This document shows, piece after piece, positions 23,825 through 33,306 of a stretch of 64,000 nt of DNA. Below the pieces are notes generated by a model. The model saw nothing but the letters and a program-made list of their open reading frames with translations. It was not told the DNA's origin and did no database searches. Numbering within the stretch: position 1 is the stretch's first letter; each line of letters opens with the position of its first letter. The translations under genes were made by a program, and so were the position numbers. Origin of the DNA: Actinomyces oricola (GTDB lineage: Bacteria; Actinomycetota; Actinomycetes; Actinomycetales; Actinomycetaceae); assembly GCF_004104015.1 (NCBI RefSeq), contig NZ_RYFV01000011.1, positions 21,736 through 85,735 of the forward strand. Reading direction: 5' to 3'.

Positions 23825-23851
23825 AAAAAGCCCCGGGCTACTCAACCCGGG
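23825..23851 (-). terminator. Rho-independent terminator of tRNA-Leu
   Basis: On the minus strand CCCGGG (23851-23846), an 8-base loop and CCCGGG (23837-23832) are followed by GC and five Ts (23829-23825), ten bases past the tRNA 3' end. Confidence 0.85.
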
Positions 23852-23861
23852 ACCCTCCACG

Positions 23862-23945
23862 TGCGCGGGGGGGGACTCGAACCCCCATGATCGTAAGATC
23901 ACACGGACCTGAACCGTGCGCGTCTACCAATTCCGCCACTCGCGC
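23862..23945 (-). tRNA. tRNA-Leu (anticodon CAG)
   Basis: An 84-nt class II tRNA without encoded CCA. The anticodon stem is CACGG/CCGTG with loop TTCAGGT, so the anticodon is CAG. The long variable arm TGATC-TTAC-GATCA is typical of Leu, and the T-arm is GGGGG-TTCGAGT-CCCCC. The acceptor GCGCGAG/CCCGCGC pairs except for an A6-C67 mismatch. Confidence 0.95.
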
Positions 23946-24225
23946 GAAGCGAGGTTGACAATAGCTTGTGCTCGGGCCCGGAGTCCAATCAGGGTCGTCG
24001 TGATCCCCCTCACCTTGGTCCCGGCAATGCTCACGGAGTGCACCGACGCTACGCCCACCCCTCTTCACACGCAACACACAGATAAACACGTCCCGGTAAC
24101 CTCTGCCCTACCTTGAGACCCCAGCCGTTACGATGGGGGGCGGCGGCGCCCAGCAGCGGACGCAGCTGGGCGGCACCAACGACCCCTACCGCTGGTGCAC
24201 TGAAGATGACGTGGAGGTTGAGTTC

Positions 24226-24933
24226 ATGGGACTTCTGGACAAGTTCGAGAAGGGCGTCGAGATAGTCGCCAGCCGAACGATGTCCCGATCCTCCGGCGAT
24301 GTGAAGCCGGTCGAGATCTCCTCGCGGATCCGCGAGACAATGGACAAACGGGCGGCATCGTTCGCACTGGACCGCTCCGTGGTGCCCAACGTCTTCCGTG
24401 TCCACTTGGCTCCAGTGGACATTGATCACGTCCGCCAGTGGGGGGAGGAGGAGATGATCCGCCAGCTTGAGGAGGTCGCAACTTCTCATGCCGCCGAGCA
24501 GGGTTATTCCTTCGTTGGTCCGGTCGAGGTCTCCTTCGTCAACGATGAGACCCTCATCTCCCCGGCCATCTCCGTGGACTCCTCCACGCGCCGGGGCGCC
24601 GCAGCCCCGGCCGCCGCCGCCAAGGCCTCCCCGAGCCACCCGATCCTGGATGTGGACGGACAGCGCTACCTGCTCACGGGGCCGGTGACGGTGATTGGCC
24701 GTGGCTCCGAGGCAGACATTATTGTGGATGATTCAGGCGTCTCACGCCGCCACCTGGAGATTCGCCTGACCCAGGGTCATGCGATCGCCACGGACCTGGG
24801 CAGCACTAATGGGACTTTTGTCGAAGGGCACCGCGTGGATGCCGCCACTCTTCTAGACGGGAACACCATGACCATTGGACGAACCCAGATCATGTTCTGG
24901 GACGGCTCTCAGGGCAGAGGAGCTGAGGGGTGA
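24226..24933 (+). CDS. fhaA: FhaA-type FHA-domain protein
   Basis: A 235-residue protein: an N-terminal DUF3662 domain (about 1-115, starting MGLLDKFEKGVEIVASRT), a short Ala-rich linker, and a phosphothreonine-binding FHA domain (139-225) with GRGS, SRRH and LGSTNGT motifs. In mycobacteria FhaA binds the phosphorylated pseudokinase domain of MurJ, and a MurJ with such a domain is encoded at 46103-50287. ATG at 24226 follows GGAGG; a longer frame to 24133 is rejected. First gene of the signalling/cell-wall operon, GTGA-coupled to fhaB. The linker is much shorter than in Mycobacterium. Confidence 0.95.
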   Translation: MGLLDKFEKGVEIVASRTMSRSSGDVKPVEISSRIRETMDKRAASFALDRSVVPNVFRVHLAPVDIDHVRQWGEEEMIRQLEEVATSHAAEQGYSFVGPVEVSFVNDETLISPAISVDSSTRRGAAAPAAAAKASPSHPILDVDGQRYLLTGPVTVIGRGSEADIIVDDSGVSRRHLEIRLTQGHAIATDLGSTNGTFVEGHRVDAATLLDGNTMTIGRTQIMFWDGSQGRGAEG

Positions 24934-25403
24934 GTCAACTCACCTTCACCCTACTGCGGCTGGCTTTTATCGCCCTCCTGTGGTTCTTCATCTTCCTCGT
25001 CGTCCGGGCCCTGCGCCGTGACGTGACGGACACTCCCAGTGTGTCCGCGCCCCGCCGTCCCCAGCAGGCCGCTACGGATACCCCGGCCCCCGCGCCGCGC
25101 AGCCGACGTCGCGGGGCCACGCGCATGGTCATTACCGAGGGACCCCTTGCCGGGTCGACCGTGCCGCTGACCCCGACCTCGATTGTGATCGGACGGGCAC
25201 CATCGAGCACACTGGTGCTGGACGACTCCTACGCCTCCGCGCGGCACGCCAGAATCTTCCCGAAGGACGGGACGTGGTGGCTGGAGGACCTGGGTTCCAC
25301 CAACGGCACCTTGTTGGATGGGAACCGTGTCCACGGCACTGTCGAGCTTCCCGTCGGCGTGCCCGTCCGGATAGGCCAAACGACTTTGGAGCTGCGCCCA
25401 TGA
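24930..25403 (+). CDS. fhaB: FhaB-type membrane-anchored FHA protein
   Basis: A 157-residue protein with one membrane segment (about residues 5-27, LTFTLLRLAFIALLWFFIFL), a basic Arg-rich linker and a C-terminal FHA domain with IGRAPSSTLVLDD, SARHA and LGSTNGT. FhaB/FipA reads threonine phosphorylation by PknA/PknB during division. GTG start at 24930 overlaps the fhaA stop; its stop overlaps the pstP ATG. Confidence 0.94.
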   Translation: MSQLTFTLLRLAFIALLWFFIFLVVRALRRDVTDTPSVSAPRRPQQAATDTPAPAPRSRRRGATRMVITEGPLAGSTVPLTPTSIVIGRAPSSTLVLDDSYASARHARIFPKDGTWWLEDLGSTNGTLLDGNRVHGTVELPVGVPVRIGQTTLELRP

Positions 25404-26731
25404 CGGTCTCTCTTCGCTACGCCGCTCGCAGCGACGTGGGCCTGGTACGCCAGTCCAATCAGGACTCGGGGTACGCAGGCCCTCACCTGTGCGTCTTGTG
25501 CGACGGCATGGGCGGTCCCGCTGGCGGCGACCTCGCCTCAGCCCTCGCTATTGAGCACTTGGCGCCCCTTGACGCGGACTCTCACCAGGCCGGTGAACTT
25601 CTTGGGCTGCTGCGCCATGCCGTGGACACCGCCCACGACGACCTGGTGGCGGTCTCCTCCCGCTCCCCGGAGTTGGCCGGCCTGGGCACCACGTGTATCG
25701 CCGTCATGCGCTCGGGCAACAAGCTGGCCATGGTCCACGTGGGGGACTCGCGCGCCTACCTTCTGCGCGACGGCGAGCTCAACCAGGTCACCACCGACCA
25801 CACCTTCGTGGAGTACCTGGTGGAGACCGGCCGCCTGACCCGTGAGCAGGCGCGGCGCCATCCGCAGCGCTCCGTGCTGCTGCGGGTCCTGGGCGACGCC
25901 GAGGGGCGGGTTCAGCTCGACGAGTCCATTCGTGAAGCCGTTCCCGGGGACCGGTGGCTGCTGTGCTCCGATGGCCTGTGCGGGCCGGTGAGCGCGGAGA
26001 CCATTGGGGAGGTTCTCGCCTCCGTCCCCGACCCCAACCAGGCCGCTGAGCAGCTCATCGACCTGGCTCTGCGCGCCGGCGGGCCGGACAATGTGACGGC
26101 AGTGATCTTCGATGTCGTCGATGACGACGCCGAGCCGCAGACGGTCCCACAGGTGGTGGGTTCGGCGGCCAATCGCCGCGCCGGCGGCACCAGCACCCCG
26201 GCGGCGGCCTCCCCCGAGGGCGCCTCCTCCCCGGCCGCCAAGGCCGCGGCCCTGGTCGCCGGCCTGGAGGAGCCGTCTGCGGTCGGGGTGACGCCGACCG
26301 AGGAGGAGGCGGTCGCTCAGGAGGCCGCGCACCAGGACCAGAAGCGCCGTCGGCGTCGCCGCCGCTCGTGGATCAGTTCGCTGGTCCTCCTGCTGCTCCT
26401 CGCCGGGGCGGGCTTCCTGGGCTACCGGTGGACCCAGACCCAGTACTACGTGACCATCTCTGAGGAGAAGGTCGCCATCTACCAGGGCATCGCCCAGACC
26501 ATCGGCCCCCTCAAGCTCAGCCACCAGGTGGAGACCTTCGACGAGCCCCTTGTCGCCGACCTGAGCCCTACCATGCGCGATCGTCTGAATGAGACTGTTG
26601 CCCAGCCCTCCTTAGAGGAGGCGCGCAAGTACGTCGAGGTCACGGTCGCGGGTCAGATCGTGCCGGAGGAGACCCCCACCCCGCCGGCCTCAGCCAGTGC
26701 GCCACCCCCCGCAGGTACGCAGGGGCAGTGA
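25400..26731 (+). CDS. pstP: PP2C Ser/Thr phosphatase PstP
   Basis: A 443-residue membrane phosphatase. The PP2C domain (1-240) carries the metal residues in CDGMGG (Asp35), VHVGDSRAYLLRDG, and GGPDNVTAVIFD. An Ala/Pro-rich cytoplasmic linker ends in a run of Arg, then one membrane segment (about 326-342) and an extracellular region of about 100 residues. It reverses PknA/PknB phosphorylation. Start: ATG overlapping the fhaB stop; a longer upstream frame is not used. Confidence 0.95.
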   Translation: MTVSLRYAARSDVGLVRQSNQDSGYAGPHLCVLCDGMGGPAGGDLASALAIEHLAPLDADSHQAGELLGLLRHAVDTAHDDLVAVSSRSPELAGLGTTCIAVMRSGNKLAMVHVGDSRAYLLRDGELNQVTTDHTFVEYLVETGRLTREQARRHPQRSVLLRVLGDAEGRVQLDESIREAVPGDRWLLCSDGLCGPVSAETIGEVLASVPDPNQAAEQLIDLALRAGGPDNVTAVIFDVVDDDAEPQTVPQVVGSAANRRAGGTSTPAAASPEGASSPAAKAAALVAGLEEPSAVGVTPTEEEAVAQEAAHQDQKRRRRRRRSWISSLVLLLLLAGAGFLGYRWTQTQYYVTISEEKVAIYQGIAQTIGPLKLSHQVETFDEPLVADLSPTMRDRLNETVAQPSLEEARKYVEVTVAGQIVPEETPTPPASASAPPPAGTQGQ

Positions 26732-26732
26732 G

Positions 26733-28241
26733 ATGACCGCCAACCCGCCCTCCTTCCAGGGACAGTCACCAGCGCAGTCCAGAAGGCGGCGTGCTCGGCC
26801 CCATCCTGTGGCCGTCCCCCCGGGGCGCACCACTGGGCGCTGGGTCGAGGCCGGCCTCCTCATCCTGGCCCTGGTGATCGGCCTGAGCGGCTTCGTGCTC
26901 ACGGCACTCAATCGCACCGGCTCCTCCCCGGCTCAGACCCTCATGCTCAGTGCCGCCCTGGTGATGATCGCCATTATCGTCCACCTGTGGGTGCGCTGGA
27001 TGGCGCCCTGGGCCGACCCGGTCATCCTGCCGGCGGCAGTGGCCCTCAACGGCATTGGCCTCGCCATGATCCAGCGCCTCGACCTGTCCTATATGCGCCT
27101 GGAGCAGTGGGACCTGGTCATCGGCATGAAGCAGGCGGTGTGGACCGGCTTGGGCGTGGCCCTGTTCTGCGCGGCGCTGCTCCTGCGCGACTACCGCCGC
27201 CTGCGCCGGTGGGACCGGTGGGCCATGTGGCTGGGCCTGGCCTTCCTCATCCTGCCCTTCATCCCCGGCCTGGGCCAGGAGATCAACGGCGCCCGCATCT
27301 GGATCCACGCCGGCCCCATGTCCTTCCAGCCCGCGGAGCTGACCAAGGTGCTGTTGGCGGTGTTCTTCGCCTCCTACCTGGTGAGCAACCGCGACAACTT
27401 GGCCCTGGCGGGCCGCCGGATCCTGGGAATGAACCTGCCCAAACCCCGCCACCTGCTCCCCCTGCTCGTGGTGTGGGGCGTGAGCATTCTGGTGCTCGTG
27501 GCCCAGAAGGACCTGGGGTCCTCGGTGCTGCTCTTCGGCCTGTTCGTGGTCACGCTCTATGTGGCCACCAACCGGCGCTCCTGGCTGCTGATCGGGGCGG
27601 CCCTGTTCCTGCCGGCGGCCTGGTTCGCGGCCACTCACATCTCGCACGTGCAGAGCCGGGTGGCCGGGTGGCTTCACGCCATGGACCCCGAGGTCTACGA
27701 CTCCGGCAGGTCCTGGCAGCTGGTGACCGGGCTGTTCGGGATGGCCTCGGGCGGGATCATTGGCACGGGCTGGGGCAAGGGCTACCCCACGACCGTGACC
27801 TTCGCGAACTCCGACTTCATCTTCACCTCCCTGAGCGAGGAGCTGGGACTGACCGGGTCCCTGGCGATCCTCATGCTCTACCTCATCCTCATTGAGCGGG
27901 GTCTGCGCACGGCCCTGTCCCTGCGCGATGGCTTCGGCAAACTCCTGGCGGTGGGCCTGTCCTTCACCATTGCCCTGCAGGTCTTCGTCGTCGTCGGCGG
28001 CGTCACCCGTCTCATCCCCTTGACCGGCCTGACCACGCCCTTCCTCGCCTACGGCGGCTCCTCCCTGGTGGCGAACTGGATCATTCTGGCGCTGCTGGTG
28101 CGATTGTCCGACGCCGCCCGCCGCCCCGCCACGACAGCGCCCCAGATCATTGACACCGCGGAGCTGCCCACCTCGATCCGCAGAGCCGTCCTCGATGCCG
28201 CCCCCACACCGGACGACCCCTCCCAGGAGGCCCCCGCATGA
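26733..28241 (+). CDS. rodA: SEDS-family peptidoglycan polymerase (RodA/FtsW)
   Basis: A 502-residue, ten-segment SEDS glycosyltransferase that polymerises lipid II. It has the conserved INGARIWIHAGPMSFQPAEL segment with the catalytic-type Asp region nearby (LVAQKDLGSSVLLFG) and GLTTPFLAYGGSSLVANW at the C-terminal side. It begins one base after the pstP stop and overlaps the next gene (pbpA) by four bases; position in the pknAB operon makes it the RodA partner of PbpA. Confidence 0.94.
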   Translation: MTANPPSFQGQSPAQSRRRRARPHPVAVPPGRTTGRWVEAGLLILALVIGLSGFVLTALNRTGSSPAQTLMLSAALVMIAIIVHLWVRWMAPWADPVILPAAVALNGIGLAMIQRLDLSYMRLEQWDLVIGMKQAVWTGLGVALFCAALLLRDYRRLRRWDRWAMWLGLAFLILPFIPGLGQEINGARIWIHAGPMSFQPAELTKVLLAVFFASYLVSNRDNLALAGRRILGMNLPKPRHLLPLLVVWGVSILVLVAQKDLGSSVLLFGLFVVTLYVATNRRSWLLIGAALFLPAAWFAATHISHVQSRVAGWLHAMDPEVYDSGRSWQLVTGLFGMASGGIIGTGWGKGYPTTVTFANSDFIFTSLSEELGLTGSLAILMLYLILIERGLRTALSLRDGFGKLLAVGLSFTIALQVFVVVGGVTRLIPLTGLTTPFLAYGGSSLVANWIILALLVRLSDAARRPATTAPQIIDTAELPTSIRRAVLDAAPTPDDPSQEAPA

Positions 28242-29731
28242 ACCGGCAGATCCGTCAGGTGACCATGCTGGTCGCAGTCCTGTTCCTGGCGCTGGCCCTG
28301 TCGGTGACCAGCGTCCAGGGGCTGGCCCGTCCGGCCCTGTGGGAGTCCTCCTCCTCACAGGGCTCCTTGACCACCGACCCGCGCAACTCGCGCACCGTCT
28401 ACGCCCAGTTCGGCACCGAGCGGGGCCAGATCACGGTGGGGGGCACGGCGATCGCCGAATCGGTGCCCTCCGAGGACGCCTATACCTTCCAGCGCACCTA
28501 CCCCAGTGGGGAGCTCTACGCACCGATCACCGGCTACTTCTCCACCGCCTTCGCCTCCATGACCGGCCTGGAGCAGGCGGGCAACTCCATTCTCAACGGG
28601 GATGACCCCTCCTTGTTCTCCTCACGGGTCAAGTCCCTGTTCACTGAGGAGTCCCCGCAGGGCGGCACCCTGGAGCTCACCATAGACGCCGATGTGCAGC
28701 AGGCGGCCTGGGACGCCCTCGACGGGCGACGCGGCTCCGTGGTGGTCATGGACCCCTCCACCGGGGCCATCCTGGCCATGGTCTCCTCCCCGTCCTACGA
28801 CCCCAACACCTTGGCCTCCCACGACGCCGGCGAGGCCCAGGGCGCCTGGGACTCTCTGACCGGGGATGAGGGGCAGCCCCTGGTGAACCGGGCGGTGGCC
28901 GGGGACCTGTACCCGCCGGGGTCCACGTTCAAGATCATCACCACCGCCGCCGCCCTGCGCGCCGGCAAGGTGACGGCGAGCACCCAGGTGGCGGCCCCGG
29001 ACACCATCACCCTGCCCGGGACCACGCACACCTTGGAGAACTATTCGGGCGAGTCCTGCGGCAATGGCCAGGTGACCCTGTCCTACGCCTTCGCCGAGTC
29101 CTGCAACACGCCCTTCGCCCAGCTGGCCATGGATGTGGGCGATGAGGCCTTGGCCCAGGAGGCGGAGGCCTGGGGCTTCGAGTCCGAGATGAGCGTGCCA
29201 CTGCGGGTGACGCCCTCGACGTACCCGGCCAATGACTCCGAGGCGCAGACGGCCATGGCCGGCATTGGGCAGGCCTCGGTGCGCGTCACCCCGCTCATGA
29301 TGGCCATGGTGGCCGCCACGGTGGCCAACGACGGGGAGCAGATGACCCCCTACCTGGTCTCCCGCACCCTGGATGCCGACCTCAATGTGGTGAGCACCAC
29401 CAAGCCGAGTGTGCTGCGCACCCCTATTGACTCGGCCACCGCCACGGCCCTGTCCAGTCTCATGCAGGAGACGGTCGCCTCGGGCACGGGTAAGACGGCG
29501 CAGGTGCCGGGGGTGGCCGTGGCCGGTAAGACGGGCACTGCGGAGACCGGCAGTGACGAGGGCGGCCCCACCACCTGGTTCATCGGCTTCGCGGGCACGG
29601 ACATTAATGAGCCGAGCGTTGCCATCGCCGTGGTGATCGACGGCGGGTCGCAGACATCGCAGTCCGCCACCGGCGGCTCGGAGGCCGGCCCGGTCGCGGC
29701 CGCGGTCATTAGCGCGGCGGTCAACCGATGA
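28238..29731 (+). CDS. pbpA: Class B penicillin-binding protein PbpA
   Basis: A 497-residue transpeptidase. An N-terminal membrane segment (residues 8-26) anchors the extracellular part, then a short pedestal and the transpeptidase domain with STFK (Ser229 nucleophile), SCN (288-290) and KTGT (431-434). It cross-links peptidoglycan with the SEDS polymerase encoded just upstream. ATG overlaps the rodA stop; the stop overlaps pknA. Confidence 0.96.
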   Translation: MNRQIRQVTMLVAVLFLALALSVTSVQGLARPALWESSSSQGSLTTDPRNSRTVYAQFGTERGQITVGGTAIAESVPSEDAYTFQRTYPSGELYAPITGYFSTAFASMTGLEQAGNSILNGDDPSLFSSRVKSLFTEESPQGGTLELTIDADVQQAAWDALDGRRGSVVVMDPSTGAILAMVSSPSYDPNTLASHDAGEAQGAWDSLTGDEGQPLVNRAVAGDLYPPGSTFKIITTAAALRAGKVTASTQVAAPDTITLPGTTHTLENYSGESCGNGQVTLSYAFAESCNTPFAQLAMDVGDEALAQEAEAWGFESEMSVPLRVTPSTYPANDSEAQTAMAGIGQASVRVTPLMMAMVAATVANDGEQMTPYLVSRTLDADLNVVSTTKPSVLRTPIDSATATALSSLMQETVASGTGKTAQVPGVAVAGKTGTAETGSDEGGPTTWFIGFAGTDINEPSVAIAVVIDGGSQTSQSATGGSEAGPVAAAVISAAVNR

Positions 29732-31092
29732 AACCGGTCGTCGGCCTGGAGATCCAAGGACGCTACCGGCTCGTAGAGCGCATAGCCCTGGGCGGCATGG
29801 GCGAGGTGTGGCGGGCCACGGACCTGCGCTCGGGTCGGGCGGTCGCCGCCAAGATCCTGCGCCCCGAGCTCATTGGGGACGAGATCTTCCTGTCGCGCCT
29901 GCGGGCCGAGGCGGTGAACTCCCGGGGCCTGCGCCACCCCAATTTGGCGATGGTGCTCGACGCCGGGGAGCGCGACGGTTCGGGGTGGATCATTATGGAG
30001 CTGGTCCAGGGCCGACCCCTCTCGGAGGTCCTGGCCGAGAAGGGGACCATGCCACCGGCCCAGATCCTGCCGATCCTGGCGCAGGTGGCCCGCGCCCTCC
30101 AGGTCGTCCACGACTCCGGCGTTGTCCACAGGGATGTCAAGCCCTCCAATATCCTCATTAACCGCGAGGGCCTGGCCAAGCTCACCGACTTCGGTATTTC
30201 CACGGGCCTGAACCAGCGGCCCATGACCGCCTCCGGCATGGTCATGGGCACCGCCCAGTACCTGGCCCCCGAGCAGGCCATGGGCTCCATGGCCACCCCC
30301 GCCGGGGACCTTTACGCCCTGGGGATCATCGCCTATGAGGCGTTGACGGGACGCAGGCCCTTCACCGGCACCACCCAGGTCGATATCGCCTTCGCCCACG
30401 TCAATCAGCAGGTCCCGCCGCTGCCCGACGCCGTGCCCGAGGAGGTGCAGGAACTCGTTATGGAGCTGTTGGCCAAGAAGCCGCAGGCCCGCCCGCACTC
30501 GGCGCGCGAACTGGCCCGCCGCCTGGACCGCATAGTCATTAACCTCCCTGCTGACGCCTGGGATCCCCACGACCCGTTGCAGTGGCGCTCCACGAGGCGC
30601 CCTGAGGTGTCGCTGGTCGGTCCGGGGCTTCAGGGCGGTCATCAGCCGGCGTCGTCGGTGGCGGTCGCCGAGGCTGAGAGGCACGGCGCGCTGAACACCG
30701 TCGTGGGCACCGGGCGGCACCGGCGGGGGTCGGTGCCCGATGTCCCGCTCCACCCGGGGCACCCGGGCGCTGGATCTTCGGGCCCAGGGCGCTCGGGCCC
30801 CTCCCGACGCCGGGCAGTCGTACGGTCAGCGCCGTCCGCCTCCTCCGCGCCCGGCACCGGGGCCGCCTCCCGTCGCCGGGCGAACCGGGACTCCGGGCAT
30901 TCGCAGACTCGGGGCCACCGGTCATCTCGGCGTTTTCTGGGGCTGCCCGTGGCGGTCTTCGTACTGCTCGCCATCGGCGTGGTCACCGCCGTCATCCTCA
31001 TCATCGCCGCGGGTACCCTTGCCTCAGCGAGCCCGGCGTCCCCGCCGTTCAACGCCGTCGCGCCCATCTCCCCAACCAAGGAGGCCCTGTGA
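29728..31092 (+). CDS. pknA: Serine/threonine protein kinase PknA
   Basis: A 454-residue transmembrane kinase. The kinase domain covers 12-275 with a glycine loop ALGGMGEV, Lys42, HRDVKPSN (Asp136) and DFG (Asp154), so it should be active. A long basic, Pro/Ser/Arg-rich juxtamembrane region (about 290-405) leads to one membrane segment (about 408-430) and a very short outside tail without PASTA repeats, as in other PknA proteins. ATGA overlap with pbpA, GTGA overlap with pknB. Confidence 0.96.
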   Translation: MKPVVGLEIQGRYRLVERIALGGMGEVWRATDLRSGRAVAAKILRPELIGDEIFLSRLRAEAVNSRGLRHPNLAMVLDAGERDGSGWIIMELVQGRPLSEVLAEKGTMPPAQILPILAQVARALQVVHDSGVVHRDVKPSNILINREGLAKLTDFGISTGLNQRPMTASGMVMGTAQYLAPEQAMGSMATPAGDLYALGIIAYEALTGRRPFTGTTQVDIAFAHVNQQVPPLPDAVPEEVQELVMELLAKKPQARPHSARELARRLDRIVINLPADAWDPHDPLQWRSTRRPEVSLVGPGLQGGHQPASSVAVAEAERHGALNTVVGTGRHRRGSVPDVPLHPGHPGAGSSGPGRSGPSRRRAVVRSAPSASSAPGTGAASRRRANRDSGHSQTRGHRSSRRFLGLPVAVFVLLAIGVVTAVILIIAAGTLASASPASPPFNAVAPISPTKEAL

Positions 31093-32957
31093 CCAGTCAG
31101 CCCCCCAGGATCCTCGCTGGCCGCTACGAGGTCCGCGAGCTCATCGGCCGCGGCGGCATGGCCGAGGTCCACCTCGGTTTCGACAACCGGCTGAGCCGCA
31201 TCATTGCCATTAAGCTGCTCCGTGCCGATATCGCAGGGGACAGGACCTTCCAGGCGCGCTTCCGCCGGGAGGCCAAGTCGGCCGCCGCCCTCAACCACCC
31301 GGCGATCGTCGCCGTCTACGACTCGGGTGAGGAGATCATCTCCCAGCCCGACGGCACCACCAGGGCCGTGCCCTACATTGTCATGGAGTATGTCGAGGGG
31401 CACACGGTGCGCGAGCTCCTGGGCGACGGCGAGGCCGTGCCGATCCCGGAGGCGGTCGAGGTCGTCAACGGCGTCCTGGACGCCCTGGAGTACTCCCACA
31501 AGGCGGGGATCGTCCACCGGGACATTAAGCCCGGGAACATTATGCTCACCTCCACTGGAGCGGTGAAGGTGATGGATTTCGGCATTGCCCGGGTCATGGA
31601 GGACTCCGCCGCCACCGTCACCCAGCAGCACGCCGTTGTCGGCACCGCCCAGTACCTGTCCCCCGAGCAGGCCCGCGGCGAGGTCGTTGACACCCGCTCG
31701 GACCTGTACTCCACCGGGTGCCTGCTCTACGAGCTGCTCACCGGCCAGCCCCCCTTCACCGGGGACTCGGCGGTCGCCATCGCCTACCAGCACGTGCGGG
31801 AGATCCCCAAGCGGCCCTCATCGCTGGCCGCCGACGTACCCGAGTCCCTGGACCGGGTGGTGCTCAAGGCGCTGGCGAAGAACCGCGACGACCGCTACCA
31901 GGACGCCGCTCACATGCGCGCCGACCTGGAGGCGGCCGCCCAGGGGCTGGCGGTGGAGGCGCCCACAGTGGAGAGCTGGAACTCCTCCACCACCGTTATG
32001 GACTCCGCCGGGACCCCGGCGCCCCCTGCGCCCACAACCCCGCCGGCCCCGACGAGCCCCCCGACACCGGCAGCACCGGTGGCGCCGGTGGCCTCCACCC
32101 CGGAGAGGGCCGCCGAGCCCAAGAAGTCCAACCGTGCTTGGGCGTGGATCATTATCCTGATCGTGCTCATCGGCCTGGGCGTGCTGGTGGGCATGGTGGC
32201 CTCGGGCATGATCGGCGGCGGCCCCAATAAGACCCCCACCCCAACCGTGACCGCCGTCGCCGTCCCCGACGTTGCCGGCATGTCGGAGAATGAGGCGCAG
32301 TCCGCCATTGAGGGGGTGGGTCTGGCCTACGTCAAGGGCTCGGACGTCGCCTCGGACACCGTTGATGAGGGCCTGGCCGTCTCCACTGAGCCGGGGGCCG
32401 GCACGAACGCCGTCCTGGGGACGGAGATCACCGTGCACTTCTCGTCGGGCTCGGCCATGGTCGAGGTCCCCAACGTCTCGGGCATGACGCAGTCTGAGGC
32501 GCGCAACGCCATTGAGAGTGCCGGCCTGGTATTCGGTGACGTCACTACTGAGGACGCCCCCGGGGTCACGGCCTCCAGTGTTGTGCACACCACGCCGGTG
32601 GCGGGCACCTCGGTGCAGCGGGGCTCGACCGTGTCGGTCGTGATCGCCTCGGGCAAGACCACGGTCCCCAGTGTTGTGGGTTCGGATCTGGAGGACGCCA
32701 AGGCCACGCTGACACAGGCCGGGTTGAACTACAACACCCAGACGTCCCAGGAGAGCACCACCGACCAGTCCCTCAACGGCAGGACCGTGGTGATCTCGGT
32801 GAATCCGGGGGAGGGTACCTCGGTGTCCGACGGGTCGAGCGTGGAGCTCACGGTGACGACCTACACCTACCATGAGCCCACACCCACCCCCACAGCGACG
32901 GCAACGGCGACGGCGACGGGGTCGGCATCGCCCTCCGCCCCGCCCAACAACAACTAG
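31089..32957 (+). CDS. pknB: Serine/threonine protein kinase PknB with PASTA repeats
   Basis: A 622-residue kinase. Kinase domain 11-275: GRGGMAEV loop, Lys42, HRDIKPGN (Asp145), DFG (Asp163), activation-loop threonines in SAATVTQQHAVVGT. A Pro-rich linker precedes the membrane segment (about 351-376), and three PASTA repeats follow (about 391-590) with VPDVAGMS, VPNVSGMT and VPSVVGSD openings; three is fewer than the four of Mycobacterium. A Thr/Pro/Ala tail ends the protein. PASTA domains bind muropeptides or lipid II. GTG start; last gene of the operon, followed by a strong hairpin. Confidence 0.97.
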   Translation: MTSQPPRILAGRYEVRELIGRGGMAEVHLGFDNRLSRIIAIKLLRADIAGDRTFQARFRREAKSAAALNHPAIVAVYDSGEEIISQPDGTTRAVPYIVMEYVEGHTVRELLGDGEAVPIPEAVEVVNGVLDALEYSHKAGIVHRDIKPGNIMLTSTGAVKVMDFGIARVMEDSAATVTQQHAVVGTAQYLSPEQARGEVVDTRSDLYSTGCLLYELLTGQPPFTGDSAVAIAYQHVREIPKRPSSLAADVPESLDRVVLKALAKNRDDRYQDAAHMRADLEAAAQGLAVEAPTVESWNSSTTVMDSAGTPAPPAPTTPPAPTSPPTPAAPVAPVASTPERAAEPKKSNRAWAWIIILIVLIGLGVLVGMVASGMIGGGPNKTPTPTVTAVAVPDVAGMSENEAQSAIEGVGLAYVKGSDVASDTVDEGLAVSTEPGAGTNAVLGTEITVHFSSGSAMVEVPNVSGMTQSEARNAIESAGLVFGDVTTEDAPGVTASSVVHTTPVAGTSVQRGSTVSVVIASGKTTVPSVVGSDLEDAKATLTQAGLNYNTQTSQESTTDQSLNGRTVVISVNPGEGTSVSDGSSVELTVTTYTYHEPTPTPTATATATATGSASPSAPPNNN

Positions 32958-32965
32958 TCATGAGC

Positions 32966-32999
32966 CCCTGGTCCGGTCATGGGCGCGACCGGACCAGGG
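32966..32999. terminator. 13-bp stem hairpin after pknB
   Basis: Arms 32966-32978 and 32987-32999 are perfect with an 8-base loop, eight bases past the pknB stop. It probably ends the operon. A second hairpin at 33064-33084 (8-bp arms) lies between it and the convergent minus-strand gene. Confidence 0.75.
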
Positions 33000-33144
33000 T
33001 CGTCATTCCTTCGCATCAGGCGGTCTTCTTTGACCGGCGACCTCCTTTGACGGTGCCGCGCCTCTGCCCGCAAATAGCGGGCAGGGGGCGCAGTTGAGCG
33101 ACTTTCTTCAGTTTTCTCAGTTTCCCCGTGCGGAACCCGGCCCG

Positions 33145-33306
33145 TCAGGGCCCGACGTTGGCATTGCCCGACAGGTCCCAGGTCTCGTTGGCCCAGGGGA
33201 AAACCACCTCGAAGAGCACCAGCACCGTGCAGGCGATGAGAACCAGTGCCTGAATCGACTTCAGCCACCAGGGGCCGGGCAGGTGGCGCCAGATCCATCC
33301 GTACAT
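33145..33306 (-). CDS. 53-residue membrane protein downstream of sortase
   Basis: A short open frame, MYGWIWRHLPGPWW at the N-terminus, then one membrane segment (about residues 17-36, IQALVLIACTVLVLFEVVFP) and a 15-residue polar tail. Its ATG shares one base with the sortase stop (TGATG), and a GGAGG lies just upstream, so it is translationally coupled to the sortase. Small proteins with this WxxHLPGPW-style N-terminus occur next to class E sortases in actinobacteria (recalled, not checked). A role in sortase assembly is only inferred. Confidence 0.82.
   Translation of the reverse strand: MYGWIWRHLPGPWWLKSIQALVLIACTVLVLFEVVFPWANETWDLSGNANVGP

Noticed and set aside
30121..30132. TTGTCCACA, a perfect DnaA-box-like word
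   Set aside because: A single copy within the HRD motif coding region of pknA; no cluster, AT-rich unwinding region or dnaA nearby, so not an origin.
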